This document shows, piece by piece, positions 25,437 to 34,654 of a DNA stretch of 64,000 nt. The DNA lies in NCBI GenBank assembly GCA_040081715.1, contig JBEBFY010000010.1:62001-126000 (forward strand). Reading direction: 5' to 3'. Each line of letters begins with the position of its first letter. Position 1 is the stretch's first letter. A program made the translations under genes and the position numbers. This DNA comes from CANKJK01 sp040081715 (GTDB lineage: Bacteria; Acidobacteriota; Vicinamibacteria; Vicinamibacterales; UBA2999). The notes beneath the pieces are model-generated. The model ran no database searches. It was not told where the DNA came from and saw nothing but the letters and a program-made list of their open reading frames with translations.

Positions 25437-28400
25437 ATGCGGGAACCCCAAGCCAATGACATGGGAAGCCTCATGAACGTGGAAAAGACTCGGCTTCTCT
25501 CCCTCATCGAATTCTCTCAGCAGTCCGCGCGGCTGAGAAGCAAGGCAGTCGCTACCGTTGCCGCACACGGTCACTTCGCACTCTACGAGCACGAGATCCA
25601 AGGCCTGCCAGGCATTCGCCTTAACGTCAACGGCCCCGAGAACGAGGACGAGATTTGGCTTGCCGTTGAGCGGCTGCACGAGATGAGGCCTCCGGGTATT
25701 GCCAGCCCGGTACTGCGGCCCTGGGTGCAGATGACGCAGGGGCCAGCGGAAGAGCCGCGGCTCCGCGAGGCCACGGACGGCGCAAACCTGATTGCAGAGG
25801 GCACACATTGTTCATCGGCCAGTTCACCGGAGCAGGGCAAACCGGTCATCGCGCCCGAGGCGACGGTCATGCTCTCCGACTACGACGGGTTTGCTCTGGT
25901 CAAGGCCCAGTTCGCCACTTACCTCGACGCGAAGTGGCGCCCTTGGGCCGAGGAAGAGAAGCTCCGGCGCAAGACCATTCACCTTTACTCCAAGCTTTTC
26001 ACGCTGAAGCAGCAGCTCGAGGGCAGCATTGTCGAAGCGCAACTCGAACTCTCCTGGGGCGTGGGGCTCGGAATCTGGAACTCCAGTGGCGCCACCGTGA
26101 GCTATCCCCTGGTAGGACGGCTAGCCGAACTGTCGCTCAACCCTGTGACGGCAGAAGTAGAAATCCGACCTCGGGATGTCGATGCTCGTATCGAGGTCGA
26201 CTGGTACGCATCCGTTGACAACCCCGGCGTTGCCGACCTGGAGAGAGCGGCAACGGAATTCTTCGGGAAGACTACAAGAACGTTTTCGCCGTACGACCGC
26301 GGAACCTTCGAGCCATTGCTTCGCACGGCGGCTACCAACCTCGACGCGAACGGCATCTACTGGCCGAACGAAGTGTCGGCTGACAACCGGACGCTACCGA
26401 AGTCGGACGACAGGCTCAAAGTCACTGATACGTGGGTGCTCTTCGCGCGTCCGCGCACCAACAGCCTGTTTCTGCAGGACCTGGAGAAGCTGAAGAAACG
26501 CGCCGAAGAAGCCCAGTCCTACCCACCCGCAGTGGCTGCGGTCGTGACCGACCCCGACACCTACAACCCGGTCGCCGAACTGCCGGATTTCCGTGGGGTC
26601 TCCGCCTCATATCAGTCAGAGGGCAGCGCGAGCGGCAAAAAGGTGCGTGACCTCTACTTCCCCAAAGCCTATAACGACGAGCAGGTCCGCATCGTCCAGC
26701 TGCTGGATAACTCCGATGGCGTAGTCGTGCAGGGTCCACCTGGCACGGGCAAGACACACACAATCGCCAACGTCATCTGTCACTACCTGGCTGAAGGCAA
26801 GCGGGTGCTCGTGACCTCCATGAAGGATCCGGCATTGGCGGTGCTGCAAGACCAGCTTCCTGAGGAAATCCGTCCGCTCGCCATTTCGCTGCTGACGAGC
26901 GAACAGGAAGGGATGAAGCAGTTCGAGTACGCCATCCAGAAGATTGCCTCCGAGGTGCAGGGCCTCGACCGCGCCAGTACCGCGAGAGCCATCAACCATC
27001 TGGGAGAGTCCATTGATGCCCTCCACGGGAAGCTTGCTGGCATTGACCGCAAGATTGGCGAATGGGCGCAGCGGAACCTCGCCAAGGTCAGGCTGGAAAC
27101 CGAGGAGATCGATCCTCAAGACGCGGCACGAGAGGTGGCCAGGAACGTCGACCAGTTTGAGTGGATCCCTGACACGCTGGGAATCGCTCCAGCGTTCGCA
27201 CCGCAGTTTGTGGACGCGGATGTTGTGCGGCTACGGGATGCAAGGCGTGCGCTAGGCCAAGACATCGACTACCTCGATGCGTCGCTGCCGCAACTCGTGG
27301 AGTTTCCCGACTCCAAGGCAGTGCTCGACGTCCACCAGGATCTGTCGCAGTTCGAAAGGCTGAAACAGAGCGTGGAGAGCGGCGACGTTCCGGCGCTCGC
27401 CGATTCGAGCCAGGAGACGCTCGCTTTCGCGCAGAAACTCCTCACGGACGTCGAAGCCCTTCGGCGCCTACGCGATGAGGTCGTGCAGGCGCATCGCCCA
27501 TGGACCGTCGCCATTCGCGAACGTCTGCGGCGCGGCGGCAACGACAACCTATTGCTGATTCTAGAAGCTCTCGGCGCAGAGCTTGAGCAGGATGTCGACC
27601 GGCGCACAACATTTCTTGAGCAGCCGGTTACCACGCCCGCAGGCATCGAGCTTGATGCCGAGATCGCAGAGGCTGTGAGACATCTAACCAAGGGGCGAAG
27701 GCCTTTTGGTGTGAAAGGACTGTTCGGCAAGTCCACTCAGAAGGAGCAACTGGACAGCATTCGCGTTCTCGGCCATTCCCCTGCCAACTCGAAAAGTTGG
27801 GAGCATGTCGCCGAGCATCTGGCGTTGTTGAAGTCCCTGCGTGAGCTGGCCTTGCGCTGGAACGCCCTTGCCCCAGAGCTACAGCTTGAAGCCGTACCGG
27901 GGGACAAGCCGGAAAGCGGCCTAGCCGCCGCCCAAGACTACGCTCTCTACCTCAAAGTGAAGGGCGTAGTGAAAGCCGAGGGAGAAGTCTGCGCCGCCGC
28001 TACTCTCGTCTTCCCCAACTGGGCTCACGTCCGCGAGTTGGCGGATGACACGCAGCGCCTCGCTGAGCTGGAGAGGGCACTGCGGCACCACCTCACCAAG
28101 AACCGACTCGCAAACGTCTGGTCTCACAAGGAGCGATTTCAGAAAGTATTGGTAGGTCGCACGGGCCGCGTCATAGAAGACATTCGTCAGTTTCTCGCGG
28201 ACACGCTCGGTAACCCTGAGATTGAAGACGTCCGGATGCAGGCTGAGTGGACGGCGCTGATGGCGGAGCTGTCTCGCGTGCTCGGCTTGGAAACGCATCT
28301 GACCGCCCTGCATGAGGGTTGCAGCAACGTTGAGTCCTCGGGGGCGCCCAAGTACGCGGCTGCACTGAAACGACCCCTTGAGAGCAAGGTGGATAGCCTT

Positions 28401-30782
28401 CTGCCGGACAACTGGCGCAACGCGTGGCGCCTGAGGCGCCTCGCCACCCATCTCGAATCGATTGACGCTCAGGAGGTGCTGAAGAGGCTGGCGAAGGATC
28501 GCAACGAAGTAGAGAGCGATTTATCGCGCGCCTATCGCGATATCGTTGTGAAGCGGACGTGGCTGAAACTCGCGGAGAATGCTTCGCCCAGAATTCGGGC
28601 CGCTTTGCAGGCGTATCTCAACGCCATTCAAAAGATCGGCAAGGGCACTGGCAAGCGTGCGGTGCGCTATCGACAGGATGCGCGGATGGCAGCATCGCAG
28701 GCTAATCCTGCAGTGCCGTGCTGGATCATGCCGCACTATCGCGTGTCCGAATCGCTTCCAGCAGAGCTCGGCTGCTTCGACCTCGTCATCATCGACGAAG
28801 CGTCGCAATCCGACCTTACGGCGCTGCCATCCTTGTTACGGGGGCAGAAAGTCCTCATCGTCGGCGACGATAAGCAAGTCTCCCCAGAGGGCGTCGGACT
28901 TGAGGAAGAGAAGATTCGCAGTCTCATGAGTCGCTTTCTCGGCGATCAGGTGGAAACGTATCGCCCGCAGATGTCGCCGGAGCGCTCCATCTACGATCTG
29001 TTCAAGGTAGTCTTTGCCAAGAGCGCCGTGATGCTGAAGGAGCACTTCCGCTGCGTCGGCCCGATCATCGAGTACTCCAAGCGGGAGTTCTACAATCACG
29101 AGCTCCGGCCACTGCGCATGCCCAAAGCCTCCGAGCGGCTCGACCCGCCTCTCGTCGACGTTTTGGTGGAAGGCGGCTACCGCAAGGGCGACGTCAATGT
29201 GTCCGAAGCGCGATTCATCGTCGACGAAATCAAGGCGATTGTGTCTGATCCAAACATGGGCGGGCGCTCCATCGGGGTCGTCTCGCTACTCGCCGACAAG
29301 CAGGCTCTCTTGATATGGGAGCGGCTAACTGCCGAACTCGGACCGGAAGTAACGCAGCGCCATCGGATCGCTTGTGGCGATGCTCGCACGTTCCAAGGCA
29401 AAGAGCGGGACATCATGTTTCTGTCGATGGTGTCTGCGCCCAACGAGGTCGGTGCGCCGCTCTCTCGCGATACTTTTGCCCAGCGTTTCAACGTGGCGGC
29501 TTCGCGAGCGAGGGACCGGATGTACCTGGTGCGCTCGGTGACACTGGAGCATCTGAGCGATGCGGACCGGTTGCGCCGCAGTCTTATCGCGCACTTCACA
29601 ACACCATTCGCCCAGGATGAGCTCCGCGTGGCGGATCGGCGCTCACTGTGCGAGTCCCCCTTCGAGCGCGAGATGTACGACGAACTAACGCAGCGTGGCT
29701 ACTTTATCACCCCCCAAGTGCGGGTCGGGCAATACCGCGTTGACATGGTGGTTGAGGGACACAACGATGCGCGCCTGGCGGTCGAATGCGACGGTGACAA
29801 ATACCACGGTGCGGACAAGTGGGCCGACGATATGCAGCGCCAGCGCGTCCTGGAGCGCGCCGGTTTGGTGTTCTGGCGGTGTTTCGCCTCCGCCTTCATT
29901 CGGCGGCGTAAGGACATCCTGGACGACCTCATGAAAACGTTGGCTGAACGCGGTATCGAACCGATTGGGGCCGAAGGCGCGCCGAGGAGCGTGCATACCG
30001 AGTGCCGCGTCGTGCCCATTATCAGTGAGTCGGTGGTTGGGCACGGCACCGTGTTGCCTGTTGAGATTATCGAAGACGCGCGGGCACCAATTCCTCATGG
30101 ACCGCCGGCACTAACCAGTCCAGCGAGACGAGACGCGCCTCCAGCAGAGGCTCGGTTGAGTCCGGCGAGTGACGACGGGATTCTCTTTGGCCGTGCGCAA
30201 GTGCACGTCTCCTTGACCGGCTCGCGAGATGGCAATCTGCCGTTCAGCGATTACGTGGAGTACACCGGCATTCCAGGGAATGACCCTCGCACCGTCACCC
30301 TGCCTAGGGTTTCTGAGGGACTCGTGCGGATCGTCGAGGTTGAAGGCCCTGTGGTTGCGAAACGAGCCTATGACATCTACCTGAGGGGCTGCGGCATCAA
30401 GCGAATGAGCCATGAGCTCAAGAGCACGATGAACAAGGCGCTTGCGCACGCCATTCGAGAACAGCTTCTAGTGTCCGCGAATGAGGCAGGCGAAAGGGGC
30501 CTGTTATTCTCCGTCGTCAGAGTCACGGGAAGTCCGTCGATCAAGTTACGAACCAGAGGAGCGCGATCATTCGAGGAGATTCCTCCGAGCGAGCTGCAAG
30601 TTGTTGCCAGGTATTTGTTGGATCGGCACGGTGTCCCATCTGGTAGCGACGAGCATCTGCGCGCGGTCTTGGAGTGCTTTGATCTTAAACGGCTGACCAC
30701 GCAGGTCGGCACCACGTTGCTGGAAGTTATCGAGAGGAGTTTCCCGTACGTGGACGAGTTCCTGAATGGTATCCGCAAGTAG
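25437..30782 (+). CDS. Large SF1 (Upf1-like) helicase with C-terminal Vsr/DUF559-like nuclease and DUF3320 (cassette 2)
   Basis: A 1781-residue protein. SF1 motifs: VVQGPPGTGKTHTIANV (Walker A, ~433-440), DLVIIDEASQSDL (Walker B, ~1117), VGDDKQVSP, KEHFRC, TFQGKERDIM and FNVAASRARDRMYLV. An interposed ~600-residue helical region separates motifs I and II. After it, CESPFEREMYDELTQRGY, GQYRVDMVVEG, AVECDGDKYHG and VFWRCFASAF (~1404-1510) form a Vsr/MTES_1575-type nuclease, and YVEYTG...LVRIVEVEGPVVAKRAY (~1600) resembles DUF3320. Single-chain helicase-nucleases of this plan are found in anti-phage islands, so defence is the likely role. Starts at 25461 or 25473 are alternatives. Confidence 0.85.
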   Translation: MREPQANDMGSLMNVEKTRLLSLIEFSQQSARLRSKAVATVAAHGHFALYEHEIQGLPGIRLNVNGPENEDEIWLAVERLHEMRPPGIASPVLRPWVQMTQGPAEEPRLREATDGANLIAEGTHCSSASSPEQGKPVIAPEATVMLSDYDGFALVKAQFATYLDAKWRPWAEEEKLRRKTIHLYSKLFTLKQQLEGSIVEAQLELSWGVGLGIWNSSGATVSYPLVGRLAELSLNPVTAEVEIRPRDVDARIEVDWYASVDNPGVADLERAATEFFGKTTRTFSPYDRGTFEPLLRTAATNLDANGIYWPNEVSADNRTLPKSDDRLKVTDTWVLFARPRTNSLFLQDLEKLKKRAEEAQSYPPAVAAVVTDPDTYNPVAELPDFRGVSASYQSEGSASGKKVRDLYFPKAYNDEQVRIVQLLDNSDGVVVQGPPGTGKTHTIANVICHYLAEGKRVLVTSMKDPALAVLQDQLPEEIRPLAISLLTSEQEGMKQFEYAIQKIASEVQGLDRASTARAINHLGESIDALHGKLAGIDRKIGEWAQRNLAKVRLETEEIDPQDAAREVARNVDQFEWIPDTLGIAPAFAPQFVDADVVRLRDARRALGQDIDYLDASLPQLVEFPDSKAVLDVHQDLSQFERLKQSVESGDVPALADSSQETLAFAQKLLTDVEALRRLRDEVVQAHRPWTVAIRERLRRGGNDNLLLILEALGAELEQDVDRRTTFLEQPVTTPAGIELDAEIAEAVRHLTKGRRPFGVKGLFGKSTQKEQLDSIRVLGHSPANSKSWEHVAEHLALLKSLRELALRWNALAPELQLEAVPGDKPESGLAAAQDYALYLKVKGVVKAEGEVCAAATLVFPNWAHVRELADDTQRLAELERALRHHLTKNRLANVWSHKERFQKVLVGRTGRVIEDIRQFLADTLGNPEIEDVRMQAEWTALMAELSRVLGLETHLTALHEGCSNVESSGAPKYAAALKRPLESKVDSLLPDNWRNAWRLRRLATHLESIDAQEVLKRLAKDRNEVESDLSRAYRDIVVKRTWLKLAENASPRIRAALQAYLNAIQKIGKGTGKRAVRYRQDARMAASQANPAVPCWIMPHYRVSESLPAELGCFDLVIIDEASQSDLTALPSLLRGQKVLIVGDDKQVSPEGVGLEEEKIRSLMSRFLGDQVETYRPQMSPERSIYDLFKVVFAKSAVMLKEHFRCVGPIIEYSKREFYNHELRPLRMPKASERLDPPLVDVLVEGGYRKGDVNVSEARFIVDEIKAIVSDPNMGGRSIGVVSLLADKQALLIWERLTAELGPEVTQRHRIACGDARTFQGKERDIMFLSMVSAPNEVGAPLSRDTFAQRFNVAASRARDRMYLVRSVTLEHLSDADRLRRSLIAHFTTPFAQDELRVADRRSLCESPFEREMYDELTQRGYFITPQVRVGQYRVDMVVEGHNDARLAVECDGDKYHGADKWADDMQRQRVLERAGLVFWRCFASAFIRRRKDILDDLMKTLAERGIEPIGAEGAPRSVHTECRVVPIISESVVGHGTVLPVEIIEDARAPIPHGPPALTSPARRDAPPAEARLSPASDDGILFGRAQVHVSLTGSRDGNLPFSDYVEYTGIPGNDPRTVTLPRVSEGLVRIVEVEGPVVAKRAYDIYLRGCGIKRMSHELKSTMNKALAHAIREQLLVSANEAGERGLLFSVVRVTGSPSIKLRTRGARSFEEIPPSELQVVARYLLDRHGVPSGSDEHLRAVLECFDLKRLTTQVGTTLLEVIERSFPYVDEFLNGIRK

Positions 30783-30857
30783 TGTGTCGCACGACTCAGC
30801 AGGAACTGGAGCAGGGTGCGGTGCCCTTGCAGTAATACGCGGAACCTTCAAGGGGGC

Positions 30858-31204
30858 GCCCAACAACAGCATGCAGCTGACGGGAAAGCTCCTTCGAAAA
30901 TGTAGAGACTTCCACCCAACAGCAGGAAGTGTCCCATCCCCCGAGCGGGCCGACGGAAAGTCCAGGCCTACACCCTGGAATTCAAGCTCAAGGCCGTCAA
31001 GCTGAGTCAGCTTCCGGGGATCGAGGTGCGGGCCGTCGCCGAGGCCCTAGAGATTCATCCGTCGTAAGCTTCCCCGCCTGCGTGACAGGCCATCATGTGA
31101 CTCCAAGGGGGGTAGAAAGATGTTGAAGCCACCCCACGGCCGGGCTATGTTGCTAGCCATGGCGGAGTCTCGAACTGGGCAGTTCCTCCTGCTGCTTGTT
31201 GGAC
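30858..31204 (+). repeat. Possible attC-like site after cassette 2, split by an insertion
   Basis: The left arm GCCCAACAACAGCATGCAGC begins at 30858. The right arm CTGCTGCTTGTTGGAC ends at 31204; its reverse complement GTCCAACAAGCAGCAG nearly matches the left arm. The ~300 bp between them include a broken IS3 orfA. This reads as an attC site interrupted by insertion followed by decay. The right core GTTGGAC (31198-31204) is exact. Confidence 0.5.
30939..31067 (+). pseudogene. IS3-family orfA remnant
   Basis: In one frame the sequence reads RRKVQAYTLEFKLKAVKLSQ, then PGIEVRAVAEALEIHPS and a stop. This is the N-terminal HTH region of an IS3-type OrfA, but it has no start codon, no C-terminal leucine zipper and no orfB. 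It lies between the two arms of the split attC-like site. Confidence 0.7.
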
Positions 31205-31227
31205 GAATTGACCGCAGGTTCTAACTA

Positions 31228-32259
31228 GTGACTGACATTCTGACAGCGATCTTCTCGAACAACAGCCTGGCAGGCACGGTCGCGCTACTGATCGTTGCAG
31301 CCTCTGGCTACTTCTTGCTGGAGCTGTTTGTCGAGTGGCGTCGCGCAGTCCGGGAGAACAGGCGACAGGTTCAGCACTACCTGCGCATAGTGCAACGCAG
31401 CGCCCTTCCGCTGTTACACGAACTCCGCAAGCACATCATCCTGCCAGACTACCTAGACAAGGAAGGTCGGCTGGAGAATCTCTGCTTCCGAATCGTTCAC
31501 CTTCTGGCTTCGATCCGTCATTTCAACAGGAATACCTATCATCTTGAGTCCAGCCCCGAACTGGAGGCGGCCGAGTATTTCCTGGCCAACAAGATTCCGA
31601 TGATGCTACGAGGCAGCCTCTATAGAGACAAGAAGCTGAACACGGAGACGCAGGAGGTTCTTGCCGGCGCATTCTCACTGGACGGCAACGAGTCGCCGTT
31701 CGACTTCACAATTGCCCAGTACCGAAAGGCGCTAGCAGGCAACGCCGACTTTAGAGAGTGCTGCAGCAAGGTCGAAGTGCTCCTGCGCTATGGGTCCATC
31801 GATGTCGATGGAGATATTGATCTTGAGTCGCCGCAGTGGCGTACTTACGCCACACTGTGCCACTTGTTTCTATATGTTGCGGACTTCTACATGAACTCAA
31901 CTCATCTTCCGACATGGGAAGAGTATCGTGTGTACTGCGCTGCCGTCGCCAAAGCATTTAACTCAGATCCGAGACGCGCCAAGGGCCTGTACTTGTACGA
32001 CCAAGGCGATCTCTCAGGCGACTACGTGGCTACCTTTACGAGCCAAGGCTACTCGACTTGGAAGATGGTGAACCACTTCGGACTGCAGCGACTACTGCGA
32101 GCACGCGGGCGGCGGTATGCGAGGCGCCACGGCAAGAAGCTCGTGGAAAGCCAAGGCTTGGTCTGGAAGGAACTGAAACGCACCACCTCTCTCTCTTACG
32201 GCCCTGATCGACGCGAGGTCCGGCGAGCTCTGTCTGATCGTATCTGGAACGTCAGCTGA
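31228..32259 (+). CDS. Single-TM hypothetical protein (cassette 3)
   Basis: A 343-residue protein starting at GTG 31228. One N-terminal membrane segment (AGTVALLIVAASGYFLLELF) is followed by a basic stretch and a large cytoplasmic, mostly helical domain rich in Tyr, Arg and Glu, with no recognised motif. Lower GC and different codon use from the core genes fit cassette origin. It is enclosed by GTTGGAC (31198) and GTCCAAC (32262), an exact complementary pair. Anchored unknown effectors are common in defence cassettes, but no role can be assigned. Confidence 0.65.
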   Translation: MTDILTAIFSNNSLAGTVALLIVAASGYFLLELFVEWRRAVRENRRQVQHYLRIVQRSALPLLHELRKHIILPDYLDKEGRLENLCFRIVHLLASIRHFNRNTYHLESSPELEAAEYFLANKIPMMLRGSLYRDKKLNTETQEVLAGAFSLDGNESPFDFTIAQYRKALAGNADFRECCSKVEVLLRYGSIDVDGDIDLESPQWRTYATLCHLFLYVADFYMNSTHLPTWEEYRVYCAAVAKAFNSDPRRAKGLYLYDQGDLSGDYVATFTSQGYSTWKMVNHFGLQRLLRARGRRYARRHGKKLVESQGLVWKELKRTTSLSYGPDRREVRRALSDRIWNVS

Positions 32260-32261
32260 CC

Positions 32262-32321
32262 GTCCAACACCAGTTGCAGCCGACGCCGCCGTGGGCGGCG
32301 CGGCTGAACACTACATTAAGC
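32262..32321 (+). repeat. attC-like site after cassette 3
   Basis: GTCCAAC (32262-32268) opens the site and ATTAAGC (32315-32321) closes it in place of GTTRRRY. The centre is diagnostic: CAGCCG-A-CGCCGCC pairs perfectly with GGCGGCGCGGCTG apart from one extrahelical A, exactly the asymmetry by which integron integrases recognise the folded strand. 60 bp. Confidence 0.8.
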
Positions 32322-32414
32322 TGACGGAAGCCACGTAAACATGTCGGCGACGTCCCCCCGTCTTCAGTAGCAGTCGGGTTTAGAGTCCGGGGGTGACTGA
32401 CGTTGCCCCCATTG

Positions 32415-33224
32415 TCAGACGGCCGATAGCTGGAGTCGGGCCGTTTCCGTGTCGTGTGGCTGACTGCGTGCGACGTACTCGCTCGGCGTCAGATGACCGA
32501 GCGCGCCGTGAGGCCGCTGGTGATTGTAGTCGTCGCGCCAGGCATCGAGAAGTCCCTGTACGTGCGCGAGGTCGACGAAGCTATGCACGTTCAGGCACTC
32601 ATCGCGTAAGCGGCCGTTGAAACTCTCGATAAACGCGTTGTCCACGGGCTTGCCGGGCCGGATGAAGTCCAGGGTGACACCGCGACGGTAGGCCCACTCA
32701 TCCAGCGCGTTCGACGTGAACTCGGTGCCATGGTCGACCCGGATGGCCCGTGGGAGCGGACGCTCGGCAGAGACGGCGTCCAAAGCGTCCGCGACACTCC
32801 GTCCGGTCAGCGAGACGTTGGCCTCCAACCGCACACTCTCGCGACTCCACTGATCGATCACCGTCAGCACGCGGAACGTCCGACCGGAGGCAAACTGGTC
32901 ATGGACGAAGTCCATGCTCCAGGCCTGGTTGCACCCGCTCGCGGGCGGTACCACACCGCGGTGTACGCTCACGCGCTTCTTCTGGCGGGCGCGGAGACGC
33001 ACCTGCAAGCCCTCGAGGCAGTACAGGCGATGCACCCGCTTCTTGTTGTCCGGCCAGCCCTCGCGCCGCAGCAGGATCCAGATCCGGAGATAGCCGAACC
33101 GCGGGCGTGCCTGGGCCAACTCGCGGATGCGCATCCGCAGGGCCGACGCGTCGCGCGCACGCGACCGGTAGTACCACGTGTTGGGACAGATGTCGCCGAG
33201 CGCACAGGCGCGCCGGCTGCTCAC
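32415..33224 (-). CDS. IS3-family transposase OrfB (catalytic part)
   Basis: A 269-residue rve-domain protein: WSMDFVHDQFASGRTFRVLT (first D), AIRVDHGTEFTS (second D), VDNAFIESFNGRLRDECLN (E), then NHQRPHGALGHLTPSEY. The catalytic triad is complete. It is normally made as an OrfAB fusion by -1 frameshifting at the A-run near 33281-33287 rather than from its own start. Confidence 0.93.
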   Translation of the reverse strand: MSSRRACALGDICPNTWYYRSRARDASALRMRIRELAQARPRFGYLRIWILLRREGWPDNKKRVHRLYCLEGLQVRLRARQKKRVSVHRGVVPPASGCNQAWSMDFVHDQFASGRTFRVLTVIDQWSRESVRLEANVSLTGRSVADALDAVSAERPLPRAIRVDHGTEFTSNALDEWAYRRGVTLDFIRPGKPVDNAFIESFNGRLRDECLNVHSFVDLAHVQGLLDAWRDDYNHQRPHGALGHLTPSEYVARSQPHDTETARLQLSAV

Positions 33225-33274
33225 CTGGAAGCGGTCGTGAATCCACTGGGCCAGCTCTCGGCGGCGAGCTGGCC

Positions 33275-33541
33275 TCAGCCTTTTTTTCGCAGCACCTCCT
33301 GGAGGATGTGCTTGTCGAGCGTCAGGTCGGCCACCAGACGTTTCAGGCGCGCATTCTCCTCGCGCATCTGCCGCAGCTCCCGGACCTCCGCGGCCCCCAG
33401 GCTGCCGTACTTCTTCTTCCAGAGGTAGAACGTCGCTTCGGCAATGCCCATCTGTCGACAGACGTCGGCGACGGGGGTGCCGGACTCGGCCAGGCGCAGG
33501 GTGTAGGCGACTTGCTCTTCGGTGTAGCGGGACGTTTTCAT
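33275..33541 (-). CDS. IS3-family transposase OrfA (HTH part)
   Basis: An 88-residue DNA-binding protein: MKTSRYTEEQVAYTLRLAES, CRQMGIAEATFYLWKKKYG and a leucine-zipper-like tail (REENARLKRLVADLTLDKHI). The 3' end contains seven A residues followed by G (complement of 33281-33287), the classical slippery site for OrfAB production. Confidence 0.92.
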   Translation of the reverse strand: MKTSRYTEEQVAYTLRLAESGTPVADVCRQMGIAEATFYLWKKKYGSLGAAEVRELRQMREENARLKRLVADLTLDKHILQEVLRKKG

Positions 33542-33625
33542 CGCTTCTCCTCCCCCCGTCAGGGGGACACCGGAAGCGACCCTACTCTATTTTTCAGCTG
33601 TCGTGACTTTCGGGGACAACGTCAG

Positions 33626-33805
33626 CCAGAGGCCACGTTGACGTGGGAGTCACTGGAGTTTGTTTTGGTCTTTGGCGATGGTGTGCCGCCCGTGTTTCAA
33701 GGAAGGGCTGTACTCGGGTCTGTAGCCGAATTGGCTAATGTCGTCGACGGTGTCATCGGAGCGTTCGCGGCATGCCAGCCCGAGGAGTCGACTGATCGGA
33801 CCTGA
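33626..33805 (+). pseudogene. C-terminal fragment of a cassette gene cut by the IS3 element (cassette 4)
   Basis: Immediately right of the IS end an open frame reads ATLTWESLEFVLVFGDGVPP, then GSVAELANVVDGVIGAFAAC and a stop at 33805. The composition looks like real protein. Its start would have been on the other side of the IS. It is followed by an attC-like site, as cassette genes are. No family recognised. Confidence 0.55.
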
Positions 33806-33833
33806 CCCTGGGTCGCCAGGCGTGAATTGTGCG

Positions 33834-33907
33834 TCCTAACCGGCGGCTTCGGCGTTATTCTCTCAATCAGCATCCTTGAGCCGCGGGTGAGCCGCGAGTC
33901 GTCAGGC
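33834..33907 (+). repeat. Degenerate attC-like site after cassette 4
   Basis: TCCTAAC (33834-33840) and GTCAGGC (33901-33907) each differ from the core consensus at one base. GCGGCTT near 33843 can pair with GAGCCGC near 33879. Its position after a broken cassette gene and before the next ORF supports the reading, but the structure is weak. Confidence 0.45.
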
Positions 33908-33929
33908 CGTTGAAGTGCCGGGACTGGAC

Positions 33930-34502
33930 ATGACTGATCTTTGGACGCACCCCCTTCTGACCAGCATTGCCGGCGCTGCGCTTGGTGCCGTCCTCACTTG
34001 GTTGCTCCCAGCTCTGTGGAAGCCGCCCCAGCGAAAGCGACTCGAAGAGGTTCAGAAGGCAAGCATTGACAACGCATTTCAATCTTCCGTGTTTCGGAGT
34101 GCGTCAGGTGAGCAGCGAAACGACATCATCAACTATGTAGCGGCGAGCACGTCGGCTAATTCGGAATACATAGTCACGGGTCAGGGAGCGCCAATTGTTC
34201 CCGATGTGCAGCGCTGGCTTCAGGCCGCCACCTCTGAGCCAAGGCCGACAACCAGGTTCGAAAACGAGGTCGGTCTGTCCCAGGCCGCAAATCGAGAAGT
34301 TGAGGTGTTCTATCCCGCTCCCTTTCTAGGCAGGCCGAGCCTTAAGCTGACTCCGATAGATGGAACGGCGAAGTACAGGGTTGAGCAACGTCCCGACGGG
34401 TTCAAGGTGCACGTGGTTGACGTGAGCGCCATTTCAAGCAAAGGTGTATTTCTCAAGTGGTCTGCGGAAGGCGAATTGAGCCAATTGCCTCGGCCTAGCT
34501 AG
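33930..34502 (+). CDS. Membrane-anchored hypothetical protein (cassette 5)
   Basis: About 190 residues. A single N-terminal hydrophobic helix (LLTSIAGAALGAVLTWLLPA) precedes a soluble domain with an SNVF-type mixed alpha/beta pattern (for example NDIINYVAASTSANSEYIVT and KYRVEQRPDGFKVHVVDVSA). ATG 33930 or GTG 33915 could start it. The stop codon lies inside the left box of the following attC-like site, typical of compact cassettes. No family recognised. Confidence 0.6.
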   Translation: MTDLWTHPLLTSIAGAALGAVLTWLLPALWKPPQRKRLEEVQKASIDNAFQSSVFRSASGEQRNDIINYVAASTSANSEYIVTGQGAPIVPDVQRWLQAATSEPRPTTRFENEVGLSQAANREVEVFYPAPFLGRPSLKLTPIDGTAKYRVEQRPDGFKVHVVDVSAISSKGVFLKWSAEGELSQLPRPS

Positions 34503-34588
34503 CGAATGGAGCCGACACGGATGGGCGTGATCCAATTCGATGGACCCAGGAACGACCGCGGCTCTCGACAGGTGGCCGCGCGTTAGGT
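34494..34588 (+). repeat. attC-like site after cassette 5
   Basis: GCCTAGC (34494-34500) is one base from GCCTAAC, and GTTAGGT (34582-34588) is a perfect GTTRRRY. GAGCCG-ACA-CGG pairs with CCGCGGCTC around a long variable loop. 95 bp. Confidence 0.6.
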
Positions 34589-34654
34589 AGCCCCGACAAG
34601 CGCAGGCAGGTCCATGCAGGCGAAGCACTCCATCCGCCGTTGGTGGCCTCCTAC

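Larger units (their letters stand above)
32397..33625 (-). mobile_element. IS3-family insertion sequence (IS407-like)
   Basis: The ends share CTGACGTTG-C/T-CCCC at 32397 and, inverted, at 33625. The 1229-bp element holds orfA and orfB on the minus strand with an A7G frameshift heptamer between them. No clear target duplication is seen. It interrupts a cassette whose 3' coding end survives to the right. Confidence 0.85.
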
